NCBI RefSeq assembly: GCF_002848345.1
Contig: NZ_CP025429.1
Span: forward strand, 1,550,001-1,614,000
Origin: Chromobacterium sp. ATCC 53434
GTDB lineage: Bacteria; Pseudomonadota; Gammaproteobacteria; Burkholderiales; Chromobacteriaceae
Direction of reading: 5' to 3'
Length of the DNA: 64,000 bases
The stretch's first letter is position 1. Each line of letters starts with the position of its first letter. This document shows positions 18,372 through 28,274 of this stretch, piece by piece. The notes under the pieces were generated by a model. The model saw only the letters and a program-made list of their open reading frames with translations, did not search any database and had not been told where the DNA came from. The position numbers were made by a program, and so were the translations under genes.

Positions 18372-18754
18372 GTCGATTCCATCAATAGCTTGAGTTTTTC
18401 TTGATCCAGCAAAGCCTGGCGCAGCCGTTGCCGCTGCTCCGCCTTGCTCCTTTGCAGGTCGGCGCGCTGCCTGTCCGTCGTCGCCACTTGCTCGAGCAGG
18501 CATTGATCCAGGTGGTAGTAGTCGGCCAGCTGAGATTTGAACGATTGCCACTCGACCTGATCGAGGACTTGCTCGGCGGCGCCGCAGTTGCGCCATTGGC
18601 GCCAGAGCTGCTGCCGTTCTTGCAGCAGTTGCTGCTTATGGCGATGCAGATCGGCTTCGTGTTGTTCAAGCTTGGCGATGGCGGCCCGGATGCCGCGTTC
18701 TCGCCTTTGCTTGAGGGACAGCAGGGTGCTCAAGGTCAGTCGACTGTCTGCCAT
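18368..18754 (-). CDS. sctO: T3SS stalk protein SctO (SsaO/YscO-like)
   Basis: A 128-residue, almost wholly helical protein rich in Gln, Leu, Arg and Glu with heptad-like spacing, forming the antiparallel coiled coil that sits in the ATPase hexamer. It overlaps sctN by 19 bases and sctP by 4. Sequence conservation in this family is low; the call rests on coiled-coil character, size and gene order. Confidence 0.85.
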   Translation of the reverse strand: MADSRLTLSTLLSLKQRRERGIRAAIAKLEQHEADLHRHKQQLLQERQQLWRQWRNCGAAEQVLDQVEWQSFKSQLADYYHLDQCLLEQVATTDRQRADLQRSKAEQRQRLRQALLDQEKLKLLMEST

Positions 18755-20070
18755 AGCTGTTCCAGTGTTTCTTCGTAGTCGTTCTTTTCGGTGACGGATT
18801 GGCAGAGAAACTGCCGGATCGCGTCTTTGCGCTCCAGCGCCTCGTCGGCTTCCGCATCCTGGCCCGGCTGATATTCGCCAACCCGGACCAATAGCTCGAT
18901 CTCCTTGTACGCCGCCATCAGGCGGCGCAATTTTCCGGCTTGCCGGCGATGTTCGTCGCTGGTGATCTGCCCCATGATCCGGCTGACGCTGGCGCCGATG
19001 TCGATGGCCGGGTAGTGGTTGGCCTCGGCCAGCTTGCGCGACAACACGATGTGGCCGTCCAGGATGGAGCGGACCTCGTCGGCCACCGGTTCGTTCAGAT
19101 TGTCGCCTTCGACCAGGACGGTGTAGATGCCGGTGATGCTGCCTGTTTCGGCCGGCCCGGCCCTCTCCAGCAGGCGGGGCAGGCGAGCGAAGAAGCTTGG
19201 CGGGTAACCGCCGGCGGCGGCGGGCTCCCCGGCGGCCAGGCCGATCTCGCGCGAGGCGCGGGCGAAGCGGGTCAAGGAGTCCATCATCAGCAATACATTT
19301 TGGCCCTGATCGCGGAAATGCTCGGCGATGGCGGTGGCGGTATAGGCGGCCTTCAGCCTTTCCAGCGCCGGACGGTCCGATGTCGACACCACCACCACCG
19401 AGCGGGCGCGCGCCTCGTCAGACAAGGTGTGTTCGAGGAACTCGCGCACCTCGCGTCCGCGCTCGCCGATCAGCGCCAGCACGATGACGTCGGCCAGGCT
19501 GCCGTCGCAAATCATGCCCAGCAGCGTGCTCTTGCCGCCGCCCGCCGCGGCGAAGATGCCGACGCGCTGCCCCATGCCGCAGGTCAGCAAGCCGTCGATG
19601 GCCCTGACGCCCAGCGGCAGCGGCGTGTCTATCAATTGCCGGGTCAGCGGATTGGGCGCGGGGCCGTCCAGGCTGCGCAGCGCGCTGTCGGCGGGAAATT
19701 CGTCGCCATCCAGCGGCCGGCCGAGTCCGTCGACCACCCGTCCCAGCAGGAAGTCGCCCAGACGCAGCTGGTGTGGGCTGCCGGAGGGCCTGACCCGGCT
19801 GCCGATGGTGACGCCCAGCGGTTCCTTGAGCGGGGACAGCAGCGCGTGGTCTCCGGTGACGGCGACCACCTCGGCTTCGATGCCGGAAGGCTCCAGCCGG
19901 CATAACTCCGCCAGGCTGGCGCCGGGCAGCGAGGCTTTCAGCAGGGTGGGGCCGATTTCCGTGACCCGGCCGAACAGCTCCATGCCGGGGCGTTGTCCTG
20001 GCGGGGCCGGAGCCAGCGCCAGCCGTTGCCGCAGCGTGTCTTCGATGAGACGGATGTCTGGAAGCCGCAT
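18736..20070 (-). CDS. sctN: T3SS ATPase SctN
   Basis: A 444-residue F1-beta/FliI-like ATPase. Walker [10 protein letters not shown] lies at about 174-182 and Walker B NVLLMMDS at about 258-265. GERGREV and the family signature [15 protein letters not shown] follow. It unfolds substrates and separates them from chaperones at the base of the injectisome. It starts one base after the sctV stop and overlaps sctO at its end. Length is normal. Confidence 0.97.
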   Translation of the reverse strand: MRLPDIRLIEDTLRQRLALAPAPPGQRPGMELFGRVTEIGPTLLKASLPGASLAELCRLEPSGIEAEVVAVTGDHALLSPLKEPLGVTIGSRVRPSGSPHQLRLGDFLLGRVVDGLGRPLDGDEFPADSALRSLDGPAPNPLTRQLIDTPLPLGVRAIDGLLTCGMGQRVGIFAAAGGGKSTLLGMICDGSLADVIVLALIGERGREVREFLEHTLSDEARARSVVVVSTSDRPALERLKAAYTATAIAEHFRDQGQNVLLMMDSLTRFARASREIGLAAGEPAAAGGYPPSFFARLPRLLERAGPAETGSITGIYTVLVEGDNLNEPVADEVRSILDGHIVLSRKLAEANHYPAIDIGASVSRIMGQITSDEHRRQAGKLRRLMAAYKEIELLVRVGEYQPGQDAEADEALERKDAIRQFLCQSVTEKNDYEETLEQLWQTVD

Positions 20071-20071
20071 C

Positions 20072-22123
20072 CTAATACTCCCCGATCAGGTCGATATTGC
20101 CGACCACCCGCAATTCCGCCTCTTCGCCGATTTCCTGAAATGACAGCACATGCAGGCCGAAGAATTCCCGTTCGATCACCTTGCGCAGGAAGCGCCGCAC
20201 GTCGATCGCCGTGATCAGCACCTGATTGCGTTTTTCCACGTCGCCGACGGCCTCGCGAATGCAGTTCATGATGGCCTTGTTATGTTCCGGATCCAGCGCC
20301 GAGTACGAGCCGGCCGAAGTCTGTCGTATCGCTTCGCGCACCATGCCCTCGATGGTGTCGCCTATCATCCAGCCGCTGATCCAGGGTTGGCCTGCGCGGT
20401 AACGGGTGACGATGTGCCGGCGCAGGCCCATGCGGACATACTCCAACAGCATGACCGGGTCTTTTTCCCTGGGCGCCCACTCGATCAAAGCCTCGAACAC
20501 GCTGCGCAGATCGCGGATGGACACGCCTTCCGCCACCAGGCGCTGCAACACGTCGGCGATGCGGCCGATGGGCAGTTGGCGTTGCACTTCCTTGATCAGT
20601 TCGGCGTATTTGGACTCCATCGCATCCATCAGGAAGCGGGTTTCCTGCACGCCGACGAATTCGGCGGCGTAGCGGTCGACGACGACCGACAGGCAGTGGA
20701 CGATGCGGTCTTCATCCTGATGCAGCTGGATGCCGATGGCGGACAAGGCTTCTTTTTGCGCTGGGCTTTGCCATTGCAGGGTCAGATTGCCGAAGGGCAG
20801 CTTGTCGACTTGCTCGGATTGCGGCAAGGCGGGGGAGCCGATATCGGCCAGAAGCCATTTCTCCGGAAGCGAGACCGTCAACACGGGCTCCTGGTACAGC
20901 ATGATTCGCAGGGTACCGGCGGCCAGCGTAGCGTCCTTTTGCAGCTGGATTTCCGGCAAGGGGATGCCCAGTTGCTCGAATTTGCCGTGGCGGAAGGCAT
21001 CCAGCAACGTCGGCAGACGGCCGGAGCGGATGAGATCGGACGACAGGCGCATCATCAGCGGCGTGGCGCCGGGCGACATATTGGCCGCGTCGCTGCCGGC
21101 GTCGCCTCCCGATTCCGATGCGATCGAGCCTGCCATGTCTCCTCCGGGGGCGCGCTTGCGCTTCTTCACCCACCATGCGGCGGCGCTTGTCATCGCCGCG
21201 AGAATGATGAAGTAGATGGCCGGAAAGCCGGGAATCAGCGCGAAAACCAGCAACACCGACGCGGCCAGCATCAGGGCCTGCGGTTGTTTGCCGATCTGGT
21301 CCGTCAAGTCGCTGGCCAGGTTCAGCCGTTGCTCGCCCGGCACCCGGGTGACGATGGTGCCGGCGGTGATGGAGATCAGCAACGCCGGAATCTGGCCGAT
21401 CAGGCCGTCGCCGATCGACAGGATGGCGTAGGTGGACAGGGCCGCGCTGGCGCTCATGCCGTGCATCATCACGCCGATGGCGGTGCCGCCCAGGATGTTC
21501 ACCAGGATGATGATGATGCCGGCAATGGCATCGCCCTTGACGAATTTCATCGCGCCGTCCATCGCGCCGTACAACTGGCTTTCCTTCTGCACCAGGCCGC
21601 GCAGGCGGCGCGCCTCGCCGGCGTCGATGACCCCGGCGCGCATGTCGCCGTCTATGCTCATCTGCTTGCCGGGCATGGCGTCCAGCGAGAAGCGGGCGCT
21701 GACTTCCGCCACCCGTTCCGACCCCTTGGTGATGACGATGAATTGCACCACGGTGATGATCACGAACACGATCAGGCCCACCCCGAGGTTGCCGCCCACC
21801 GCGAAACTGCCGAAGGTGTAGACGATCTCCCCGGCATCGGCTTGCAGCAGGATCAGCCGGGTGGTGCTGATGGTTAGCGCCAGACGGTACAGCGTGGTGA
21901 TCAGCAATACCGAGGGAAAGGCGGAAAATTCCAGCGGCTCCCGGATGTACAGCGACATCATCAGCAGGATGACGGCGATCATCAGATTGAGCGCGATCAT
22001 GAAGTCCACCAGGCCGGTAGGCAGCGGAATGATCATCATGAACACGGCCACCAGCAACATGACCGCCAGGACGATGTCCTGCCGTCCGGCCGCCATCAGC
22101 AGGAAGGATTTGATCCGGTTCAT
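20072..22123 (-). CDS. sctV: T3SS export gate protein SctV
   Basis: A 683-residue FlhA/YscV-family protein. About seven to eight membrane segments lie in the first 330 residues, with the FHIPEP-family segment [15 protein letters not shown] (about 140-154) and IDGDMRAG after it. The large cytoplasmic domain, which forms a nonameric ring and binds chaperone-substrate complexes, follows a basic linker (VKKRKRAPG). ATG at 22123 overlaps the ssaM-like stop (TGATG); upstream extension is inside that gene. Confidence 0.97.
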   Translation of the reverse strand: MNRIKSFLLMAAGRQDIVLAVMLLVAVFMMIIPLPTGLVDFMIALNLMIAVILLMMSLYIREPLEFSAFPSVLLITTLYRLALTISTTRLILLQADAGEIVYTFGSFAVGGNLGVGLIVFVIITVVQFIVITKGSERVAEVSARFSLDAMPGKQMSIDGDMRAGVIDAGEARRLRGLVQKESQLYGAMDGAMKFVKGDAIAGIIIILVNILGGTAIGVMMHGMSASAALSTYAILSIGDGLIGQIPALLISITAGTIVTRVPGEQRLNLASDLTDQIGKQPQALMLAASVLLVFALIPGFPAIYFIILAAMTSAAAWWVKKRKRAPGGDMAGSIASESGGDAGSDAANMSPGATPLMMRLSSDLIRSGRLPTLLDAFRHGKFEQLGIPLPEIQLQKDATLAAGTLRIMLYQEPVLTVSLPEKWLLADIGSPALPQSEQVDKLPFGNLTLQWQSPAQKEALSAIGIQLHQDEDRIVHCLSVVVDRYAAEFVGVQETRFLMDAMESKYAELIKEVQRQLPIGRIADVLQRLVAEGVSIRDLRSVFEALIEWAPREKDPVMLLEYVRMGLRRHIVTRYRAGQPWISGWMIGDTIEGMVREAIRQTSAGSYSALDPEHNKAIMNCIREAVGDVEKRNQVLITAIDVRRFLRKVIEREFFGLHVLSFQEIGEEAELRVVGNIDLIGEY

Positions 22124-22488
22124 CAGGCTTCTCCCGCCGTGGCTTCGAGCAGGCGCCGCATGGTTTGCACGCAGGCGAGCCAATGGTTGGTCTCACTGCC
22201 GGACGCGGGGGCGCAGCTCAATACCAGTTGTTCGCGCAGAATATAGGCCCGCAATGGCGTGCCCTGCGTTCTGGCAGGCTGGCAGGAGGCCAGCAAGCGT
22301 TTCAAGGCTTCGCCCTGATGCACGGGTTCGACGAGCCGGCCCAGCGACAGCAGGACCCGGCCGTCCAAGTATTCGATATATAGCCGGAATGGCGGCATGG
22401 AAAATTCCATCCGGGGTTCGACTCGAGGCGCGGGCAGTTCGGATAGTTGCAGAAACTGCTCCAGCCGCCGTGCGATTTGTAATTCCAT
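22123..22488 (-). CDS. ssaM: SsaM-like T3SS accessory protein
   Basis: A 121-residue soluble protein. The pattern around YIEYLDGRVLLSL and the later PLRAYILREQLVLSC, together with length and position directly before sctV, matches SPI-2 SsaM. In Salmonella, SsaM with SpiC controls the switch from translocator to effector secretion; the same role is inferred here. First gene of the export-apparatus operon. The start is placed at the Met of MELQIARRL; the longer frame would run further into the promoter region. Confidence 0.75.
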   Translation of the reverse strand: MELQIARRLEQFLQLSELPAPRVEPRMEFSMPPFRLYIEYLDGRVLLSLGRLVEPVHQGEALKRLLASCQPARTQGTPLRAYILREQLVLSCAPASGSETNHWLACVQTMRRLLEATAGEA

Positions 22489-22602
22489 CCGGTTTCTCTG
22501 AGGTGGTGGGTGAGAGGTCTGGCCGGGATGTCCAGCCACGGGCGCCTGGCGGCGGAGGCGCCAGCCTCGGGCTATGATCTAAAAATGCCCGGCTCGGCAC
22601 TA

Positions 22603-22618
22603 TCAGGTGAACACCTGA
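22603..22618. promoter_or_regulatory. 16-bp palindromic operator, T3SS copy 1
   Basis: TCAGGTGAACACCTGA, a near-perfect palindrome in the divergent region between the ssaM-sctV operon and the hybrid kinase gene. The same element occurs at 26314 and 55718, always between divergent T3SS transcription units. The binding protein is not identified; the SsrB-like regulator and the AraC-type regulator in this island are candidates. Confidence 0.75.
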
Positions 22619-22655
22619 AGGAATCAGCGTGCCGAGTGACTTAACTTCACTAAGA

Positions 22656-22671
22656 GGGGGCTATTGCCCCC
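22656..22671 (+). promoter_or_regulatory. Leader hairpin before the hybrid kinase gene
   Basis: GGGGGC-TATT-GCCCCC, a strong stem with a 4-base loop 28 bases before the chosen start codon. No T-tract follows. It would fold in the 5' leader of the kinase mRNA and may limit translation or stabilise the message. Confidence 0.5.
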
Positions 22672-22699
22672 CTGCACCGGTTTTAGGGTTATTGGGATT

Positions 22700-25477
22700 A
22701 TGAAGAAATTATGGGAAACCGCTCTGACTTGGCGTTTGGTCATCACGCTTGGCTGCGCCATCATCATTTTTTGGCTGTCTTCCGAGTGCATTGTTTTTTA
22801 TTCGCGTTATACCAGCACGCAAAGCATTATCCGCAATGAGCTTTCATTGGAACTCAGCGCCTCTGTGAATGAGGAAAGCAGCCATTATCAACAGGCTGAG
22901 CGGCGTATTCATACGCTATCTAATTTATGGAGCTCGATGAGGGAGGGCGCGGACCTTGATGTCATGGTGGGACGGGTTGTATTTGTGCCCTTTCCCGGGG
23001 CGAAGCCTGATCCGCGGCAGCTGAAAAAAGCGATGCAGATGGTGGAGATATTCGGCGACGCCAATGAGAGCAGCAATGAAGCGACCTTCATCATGTTGCC
23101 GAAGCAAGGATTTGTTTTCTTCAATCCCAACTCTTTATCCGATGCTTATTTGAAAAGCCGGATGCGCATACTCAGTCAGCTGGTCGATACGCCTGGTGTA
23201 CATGGTTTTCATTGGGGGCGGCCTTTTTGGGACATTAACAAGAAGTTATATGTTTCCGTCGCTGAGATACAGCCTGATACCGGCGTGATGATAGGCAAGA
23301 ATGTTGAAGTCTGGCGGATGCCGATGCCCAATCATGAACTGAGCGACGACATCACTTTCGCGATGTTGGCTCATGATGGAGAGTGGTTGCCGGTGGCGAC
23401 GACGGACAAGGCGATTCCTTTCGAAGAATTTCCCGCCACCCGCTTTCCCCCCTGCAATGACGACGCCTCGGTCCGGATCGATGATTTCTACTATGTATGC
23501 AAGCCCTTGAGGGGGCCGCCATGGAGCGTGATCGCCAGGTATCCGCAACGCGCGGTGGCAAGCAAATCGCTGGACTTGCTGCTGGGCACCCTGCCGTCAA
23601 CCGCCGTGATGTTGTCGATGCTGCTGGTCATCATGTTTCTGGTGCTCAAGCTGCAGGTGGGCAGTCCCTTACAACGCATCATCGGGGTCATAGACCATTT
23701 CAAGTTGCTGGATCTGGATTACCGGCTGCCGGACAACCGCGAGGATGAGCTGGGCCGCATCGCCAAGGCCTACAACAAGCTGCTGGCCACGATCCGTTCC
23801 CATTATCGGACGCTGGAGGCCCGCGTGCACAAGCGCACGCAAGAGCTGGACGAAGCCAGGAAGATCGCGGAGCTGATGAGCCGGCGCAAGAGCGAGCATA
23901 TCGCCAGCATCAGCCATGAAATACGCACGCCGTTGAACGGCGTGGTGGGCGCATTGAGCTTGTTGCAGCGCGGCACGATGACGTCGCAGCAAAGAGAGTT
24001 GGTCGATACCGCTCGTTTTTCAACAGATTATCTATTGGTCATCATCAATGACTTGCTGGATTTTTCGCATATCGAGGCAGGCCAGCTGGAGCTGACATAT
24101 GAATCCGCATCCGTTTTGCAAATACTGGACCAGGTCATGTTGACCATCCATTTGCGAGCCCAGGAAAAGGGCTTGGCATTGAGTGCCCTGGTAACGGATG
24201 AAGTCCCGGCGGAAATATCGCTGGACCGCATGCGGGTGCAGCAGATTCTGATCAATTTGCTGGGAAACGCGGTCAAGTTCACCGAGCGTGGACATATTCG
24301 ATTGTCGGCCGCGCGACGCGGCGGCATGTTGGCGATTGAGATAGAGGATACCGGTCCCGGCATAGCGGAAGACAAGCAGCTGGATATTTTCCGCCCGTTC
24401 ATCCAGATCCGTACCCACGATGGCGGCAATGGCCTGGGGCTGACCATCGCCTCCCGGCTATCCAATTTGATGGGCGGGGAAATCCTGTTGCGGAGCGAAG
24501 TCGGGAAGGGGTCCCGTTTTACCTTGATGCTGCCGTTGAACAATCCGCTTGCCAAGCTGGAGAAATTCTCGGGCCCCATCATCGCGCCGGCGGTCTTGCA
24601 TCCGCAGTTGCGCATCTGGGGAATGGATCCGCAAGAAGGGGAGCATTCGCGCCTGGAATCTCCGGCCTTGGCGTATTTGCCGGAACGCTTGTGGCGAAGC
24701 CTGAGGGCCATCACCCGCAATGAGGAACTGATTGAAGATGCCGCCGCGCCGCTTTCCCTGTGTCCTTGGTCGCTGAAGGTATTGCTGGTTGACGATGTCA
24801 GCATCAATCGCGATATCGTCAGCCGGATGTTGCTGGAGTTGGGCCATCAGGTGGAGACGGCGGCTTCCGGGCGGGAGGCGTTGGAGTATGGGGGGCAGGC
24901 CGTCTACGATCTGGTGTTGATGGATGTGCGGATGCCGGAGATGGATGGATATGAGACGACGCGGCGCTGGCGCGATTCGGATGCCGATGTGCTGGATGTC
25001 GAGGTCCCCATTATCGCGTTGACCGCCAATGCCATGTCCGGCGAGGGGGAGAGGGTGAAGGCGGCGGGAATGAATGGCTATTTGGCCAAGCCGCTGAGTT
25101 TGGATCAACTGATGAGGGCGATTGAGCTGGCGGTGTCCTTGCAACTGGCCCGTGGCGCCGAGTTGATGCCGAATGCGCAGTTGCAAAAGCCGATGCTCGA
25201 TCTGGACGACGACGATCTTCAAGACAAGCTGAGCGTCACCTTGCGGTCGTTTGGCGAATCGATCGACAAGGCATGGACGGCAAGACAGACCCAGGAGCTA
25301 TTGAGCGCGCTGCATGCATTGAAGGGATGCGTGGGTTTGGCTGGTGTGCAAGAGGTCTATCAGTGCTGCGAGCAGTTGGAAACGCGTGTCTTGCAGGGGA
25401 TTTGGCCCAGTCGGCAGGATATGGCCAGCTTGCAGGCATTGCTGAAGTCCGAAGGGTATCGCTCAATGGGGCGATAA
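22700..25477 (+). CDS. SsrA-like hybrid sensor histidine kinase of the T3SS
   Basis: A 925-residue inner-membrane protein. A first membrane segment (about 12-32) and a second (about 302-325) enclose a periplasmic sensor of about 270 residues. HAMP follows, then HisKA with SHEIRTPLNG (phospho-acceptor His about 406), HATPase (NLLGNAVKF, DTGPGIAEDK, GGNGLGLTIA), a receiver with Asp about 742 in LMDVRMPEMDG, and an HPt domain with His about 872 in LHALKGCVG. Architecture and length fit SsrA of SPI-2. It should phosphorelay to the SsrB-like regulator encoded convergently 21 bases beyond its stop. Start at MKKLWETA; an upstream frame would remove the leader hairpin. Confidence 0.93.
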   Translation: MKKLWETALTWRLVITLGCAIIIFWLSSECIVFYSRYTSTQSIIRNELSLELSASVNEESSHYQQAERRIHTLSNLWSSMREGADLDVMVGRVVFVPFPGAKPDPRQLKKAMQMVEIFGDANESSNEATFIMLPKQGFVFFNPNSLSDAYLKSRMRILSQLVDTPGVHGFHWGRPFWDINKKLYVSVAEIQPDTGVMIGKNVEVWRMPMPNHELSDDITFAMLAHDGEWLPVATTDKAIPFEEFPATRFPPCNDDASVRIDDFYYVCKPLRGPPWSVIARYPQRAVASKSLDLLLGTLPSTAVMLSMLLVIMFLVLKLQVGSPLQRIIGVIDHFKLLDLDYRLPDNREDELGRIAKAYNKLLATIRSHYRTLEARVHKRTQELDEARKIAELMSRRKSEHIASISHEIRTPLNGVVGALSLLQRGTMTSQQRELVDTARFSTDYLLVIINDLLDFSHIEAGQLELTYESASVLQILDQVMLTIHLRAQEKGLALSALVTDEVPAEISLDRMRVQQILINLLGNAVKFTERGHIRLSAARRGGMLAIEIEDTGPGIAEDKQLDIFRPFIQIRTHDGGNGLGLTIASRLSNLMGGEILLRSEVGKGSRFTLMLPLNNPLAKLEKFSGPIIAPAVLHPQLRIWGMDPQEGEHSRLESPALAYLPERLWRSLRAITRNEELIEDAAAPLSLCPWSLKVLLVDDVSINRDIVSRMLLELGHQVETAASGREALEYGGQAVYDLVLMDVRMPEMDGYETTRRWRDSDADVLDVEVPIIALTANAMSGEGERVKAAGMNGYLAKPLSLDQLMRAIELAVSLQLARGAELMPNAQLQKPMLDLDDDDLQDKLSVTLRSFGESIDKAWTARQTQELLSALHALKGCVGLAGVQEVYQCCEQLETRVLQGIWPSRQDMASLQALLKSEGYRSMGR

Positions 25478-25498
25478 CGTCCACAAGATGCGGCCAAA

Positions 25499-26152
25499 TC
25501 AGTGTATGCCCAGACGAATGGCCCAGTTGGTCAACTCCACCGCGTTATGGGCGTCCAGCTTGCGCATCAGGTTCAGCCTGTGGGTTTCCACCGTCTTGAT
25601 GGTGATTTTCAGGTTCTCCGCGATGTCCCGGTTGCGCATTCCCTCCGCGATCAGCTTCAGCACCTGATTTTCCCGCGTGGTCAGCCGGGTGGGTCCTTCC
25701 ACGTTGCGGGTCTCTGTGACCTGCTCCAGATTGAGGGCGGGGTCGACGAAGGTGCGTCCATGGGTGGCGACCTGCAATGCCGCCAGCAAGGTTTGCTGCG
25801 GACTTTTCTTCAGCACGTAGGCGAGCGCCCCCGCTTCCAGCGCCGCTCGCGCCCTGTGCTCGGCGCTGTCCGCGGTGATCACGATGATGACCAGTTCCGG
25901 CCAGCGCTGCGTCAACTGGCGAATGACGTCGATGCCATCCATCCCCGGCAAGCCCAGATCCAATAACACCATATCCGGGCTCAATTGCTGACAGGCCGCG
26001 TAGGCTTGCAGGCCATCGCCTATTTCGCCGACCACATGATAGGCCGATGTGGCCGACAACAAGGTTTTGATGCCATTGCTCAGCAGCGAATGGTCTTCAA
26101 TCAACAGCACCCGCCGTGAAGCGGCTTGGGAGTCTTGCCCAGCTGAAAACAT
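25499..26152 (-). CDS. SsrB-like LuxR/NarL-type response regulator
   Basis: A 217-residue regulator. The receiver domain (about 14-125) has the acidic pair in LLIEDH and phospho-acceptor Asp about 65 in LLDLGLPGMDG, with the conserved Lys in LKKSP. The C-terminal LuxR helix-turn-helix (about 156-206) has LTTRENQVLKLIAEG and IKTVETHRLN. It matches SsrB in size and context and is probably the output partner of the hybrid kinase. It is divergent from the secretin operon with a palindromic operator between them. ATG at 26152 has AGGTAG upstream; a TTG one codon earlier is less likely. Confidence 0.92.
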   Translation of the reverse strand: MFSAGQDSQAASRRVLLIEDHSLLSNGIKTLLSATSAYHVVGEIGDGLQAYAACQQLSPDMVLLDLGLPGMDGIDVIRQLTQRWPELVIIVITADSAEHRARAALEAGALAYVLKKSPQQTLLAALQVATHGRTFVDPALNLEQVTETRNVEGPTRLTTRENQVLKLIAEGMRNRDIAENLKITIKTVETHRLNLMRKLDAHNAVELTNWAIRLGIH

Positions 26153-26313
26153 CAATGTCTACCTGTATGACATGCTTGATTTATAGGAATTTTCTTATTT
26201 TTAGAGTATTGGCCTTTTATCGCGGCAGTCAAGCGGGCATGGGGCCCGTCACCAAAAGCGCAGTGACGCGAAATGGCGTGGCCGGCGTCCTTTTCGCCAT
26301 ATCCGGACAGGAT

Positions 26314-26329
26314 TCAGGTCATCACCTGA
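26314..26329. promoter_or_regulatory. 16-bp palindromic operator, T3SS copy 2
   Basis: TCAGGTCATCACCTGA, between the response regulator gene and the ssaB-sctC-sctD operon. It is 60 bases before the first start codon of that operon, a position suitable for activation. Confidence 0.75.
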
Positions 26330-26388
26330 TAAATCTTCGCCAGCCTTTTTTGCACAATGTCAGCCTCCCTGAATGTGATCGAGGCTTG

Positions 26389-26778
26389 ATGAAACTTCCC
26401 GACTCTTTGACCGCTTTGGAATGGGTGCTGGTGCGCCAGTCCCGCAGCGATCGCTGGCTGCTGGATCTGGCGGGAGCTTCCGCCTGGGCATGGTCCTATC
26501 CGCAAGGCATATCCCTGGCTGTCGAAATCGAATTGGCGGCGTTGGACGATGTCTGGCTGCAGCGCGTCTGCCTGTGGCTGGCGTCGATACGCGCCAATCT
26601 GGATGACAGCCTGCTGTCCGAGCGAGGCAAGCTTTACCTGGTCCGACGTCATGAGCACGTCCTCGGTACGGTCGAGTGGGAGGCGTCACTGAATCAGCAA
26701 CTGGCCGTGGCCGCCTGGCTGACCAAGCATGCAGCCGAAGCGTCGTCAACCGCTTACGCGGCAGGGAGGCGGGCATGA
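26389..26778 (+). CDS. Small T3SS protein at the SsaB/SpiC position
   Basis: A 129-residue soluble protein, rich in Leu, Ala and Trp, with no signal peptide. First gene before the secretin, the place of ssaB (spiC) in SPI-2, and of similar length (SsaB is about 130 residues). By sequence it also resembles small T3SS chaperones in general, so the equivalence is positional. SsaB with SsaM controls secretion hierarchy; since an SsaM-like gene is present, the same pair may exist here. Its stop overlaps the sctC start (ATGA). The frame is open further upstream but the operator at 26314 makes a start there unlikely. Confidence 0.72.
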   Translation: MKLPDSLTALEWVLVRQSRSDRWLLDLAGASAWAWSYPQGISLAVEIELAALDDVWLQRVCLWLASIRANLDDSLLSERGKLYLVRRHEHVLGTVEWEASLNQQLAVAAWLTKHAAEASSTAYAAGRRA

Positions 26779-28262
26779 GGGTCTCGAAATGGCTTGGCGC
26801 CGGTTTGGCCGTAACGGTTTGCACGCAGGCGTTGGCGGCCATCCCATGGCAGGGTGGCGCGCCGTTTTTTCTGTCCACCCGCGGCAGCAAGCTGGCGGAC
26901 GTGTTGCGCGATCTGGGCGCCAATTACAGCGTGCCGGTGGTGGTGAGCAAGCAGGTGGACGAACCCTTTATCGGCGCGATTCGCAGCATGCCGCCGGAAA
27001 AGGCGCTGGACCAGCTGGCGCGCCTGCACAAGCTGGCATGGTATTACGACGGACAGGCCATCCATGTTTACAAGGCGCAGGAGGTCGGCAGCCAGCTGAT
27101 CACCCCGGCCTATCTGCAGGTGCACACCCTGATCAGTCAGTTGCAGGGCAGCGGCATCCTGGATAGGCGTTATTGCCGGGTGCGAGCGGTGCCGGCCTCC
27201 AATGCGATGGAGGTGCATGGCGTGCCGGTCTGCCTCAGTCGGGTGGAGCAGCTGGCCAAGCGCATCGACGAGCAGAAGCTCAACCACGAACAGAACCAGG
27301 AAGTCATCCAGCTGTTTCCGCTGAAGTACGCCACCGCCGCCGACGGCAGTTACAGCTACCGGGGACAACAGGTGGCGGTGCCCGGCGTGGTGACCGCGCT
27401 GAAGGACATGGCCCAGGGCCGCACGCTGCCGCTGAAGGAAAACCAGGGCCAGCAACCGCCCACCGACCGCAGCCTGCCGATGTTTTCGGCGGACCCGCGT
27501 CAGAACGCGGTCATCGTGCGCGACCGCAAGATCAATATGCCGCTCTATGCCAGTCTGATCGAGCAGTTCGACCGCAAGCCGACGCTGATCGAGGTGTCGG
27601 TGATGATCATCGATGTCAATTCGGAAGATTTGAGCGCGCTGGGCATCGACTGGTCCGCGTCGGCCAGCATCGGCGGCAATGGCATCAGCTTCAACAGCGC
27701 CGGCCAGCAAAGCTCAGACAATTTCTCCACCGTGATTTCCAACACCGGCGGTTTCATGGTCCGGCTCAACGCGCTGCAGCAGAACGCCAAGGCGCAGATA
27801 TTGTCCCGCCCATCGGTGGTGACGCTGGACAACACCCAGGCGGTGCTGGACCGCAACATCACGTTTTACACCAAGTTGCTGGCGGAAAAGGTGGCCAAGC
27901 TTGAGGCCATCTCCACCGGCTCTTTGCTGCGGGTCACGCCGCGATTGGTAGACGAGGGCGGCCAGCGCAATGTGATGCTGACCCTGGTGATCCAGGATGG
28001 ACGGCAGGCCGGCTCGGTCAGCGAGCATGAGCCGTTGCCGCAGACGCTGAACTCGGAAGTGTCCACCCAGACCTTGTTGAAGGCCGGTCAGAGCCTGCTG
28101 TTGGGCGGCTTTGTCCAGGACGAGCATAGCGAGGGCGAGCGCAAGATTCCGCTGCTGGGCGACATCCCGCTGATCGGCAAACTGTTCCGCTCCACCCAGA
28201 AAAATAGCCGCAGCACCGTTCGCCTGTTCCTGCTCAAGGCCGAACCGGCGGCCCAGCCCTGA
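26775..28262 (+). CDS. sctC: T3SS outer-membrane secretin SctC
   Basis: A 495-residue protein. The signal peptide (WLGAGLAVTVCTQALA, cleavage near AIPWQ) is followed by N-domains (about 35-170) and the secretin core with LSRPSVVTLDNTQAVLD and the C-terminal signature SLLLGGFVQDEHSEGERKIP, then PLLGDIPLIGKLF. It forms the outer ring pore of the injectisome. Start is the ATG overlapping the upstream stop. sctD follows after 12 bases. Confidence 0.96.
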   Translation: MRVSKWLGAGLAVTVCTQALAAIPWQGGAPFFLSTRGSKLADVLRDLGANYSVPVVVSKQVDEPFIGAIRSMPPEKALDQLARLHKLAWYYDGQAIHVYKAQEVGSQLITPAYLQVHTLISQLQGSGILDRRYCRVRAVPASNAMEVHGVPVCLSRVEQLAKRIDEQKLNHEQNQEVIQLFPLKYATAADGSYSYRGQQVAVPGVVTALKDMAQGRTLPLKENQGQQPPTDRSLPMFSADPRQNAVIVRDRKINMPLYASLIEQFDRKPTLIEVSVMIIDVNSEDLSALGIDWSASASIGGNGISFNSAGQQSSDNFSTVISNTGGFMVRLNALQQNAKAQILSRPSVVTLDNTQAVLDRNITFYTKLLAEKVAKLEAISTGSLLRVTPRLVDEGGQRNVMLTLVIQDGRQAGSVSEHEPLPQTLNSEVSTQTLLKAGQSLLLGGFVQDEHSEGERKIPLLGDIPLIGKLFRSTQKNSRSTVRLFLLKAEPAAQP

Positions 28263-28274
28263 GGCGGAGACGAT

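Noticed and set aside
20150..21877. 575-codon plus-strand open frame opposite sctV
   Set aside because: sctV on the other strand has full family motifs over the same bases; this frame is His/Gln/Asp-rich noise.
27119..27134. Partial match to the T3SS palindrome inside sctC (CAGGTGCACACCCTGA)
   Set aside because: Symmetry is broken by an extra C and it is inside coding sequence with no promoter; probably chance.
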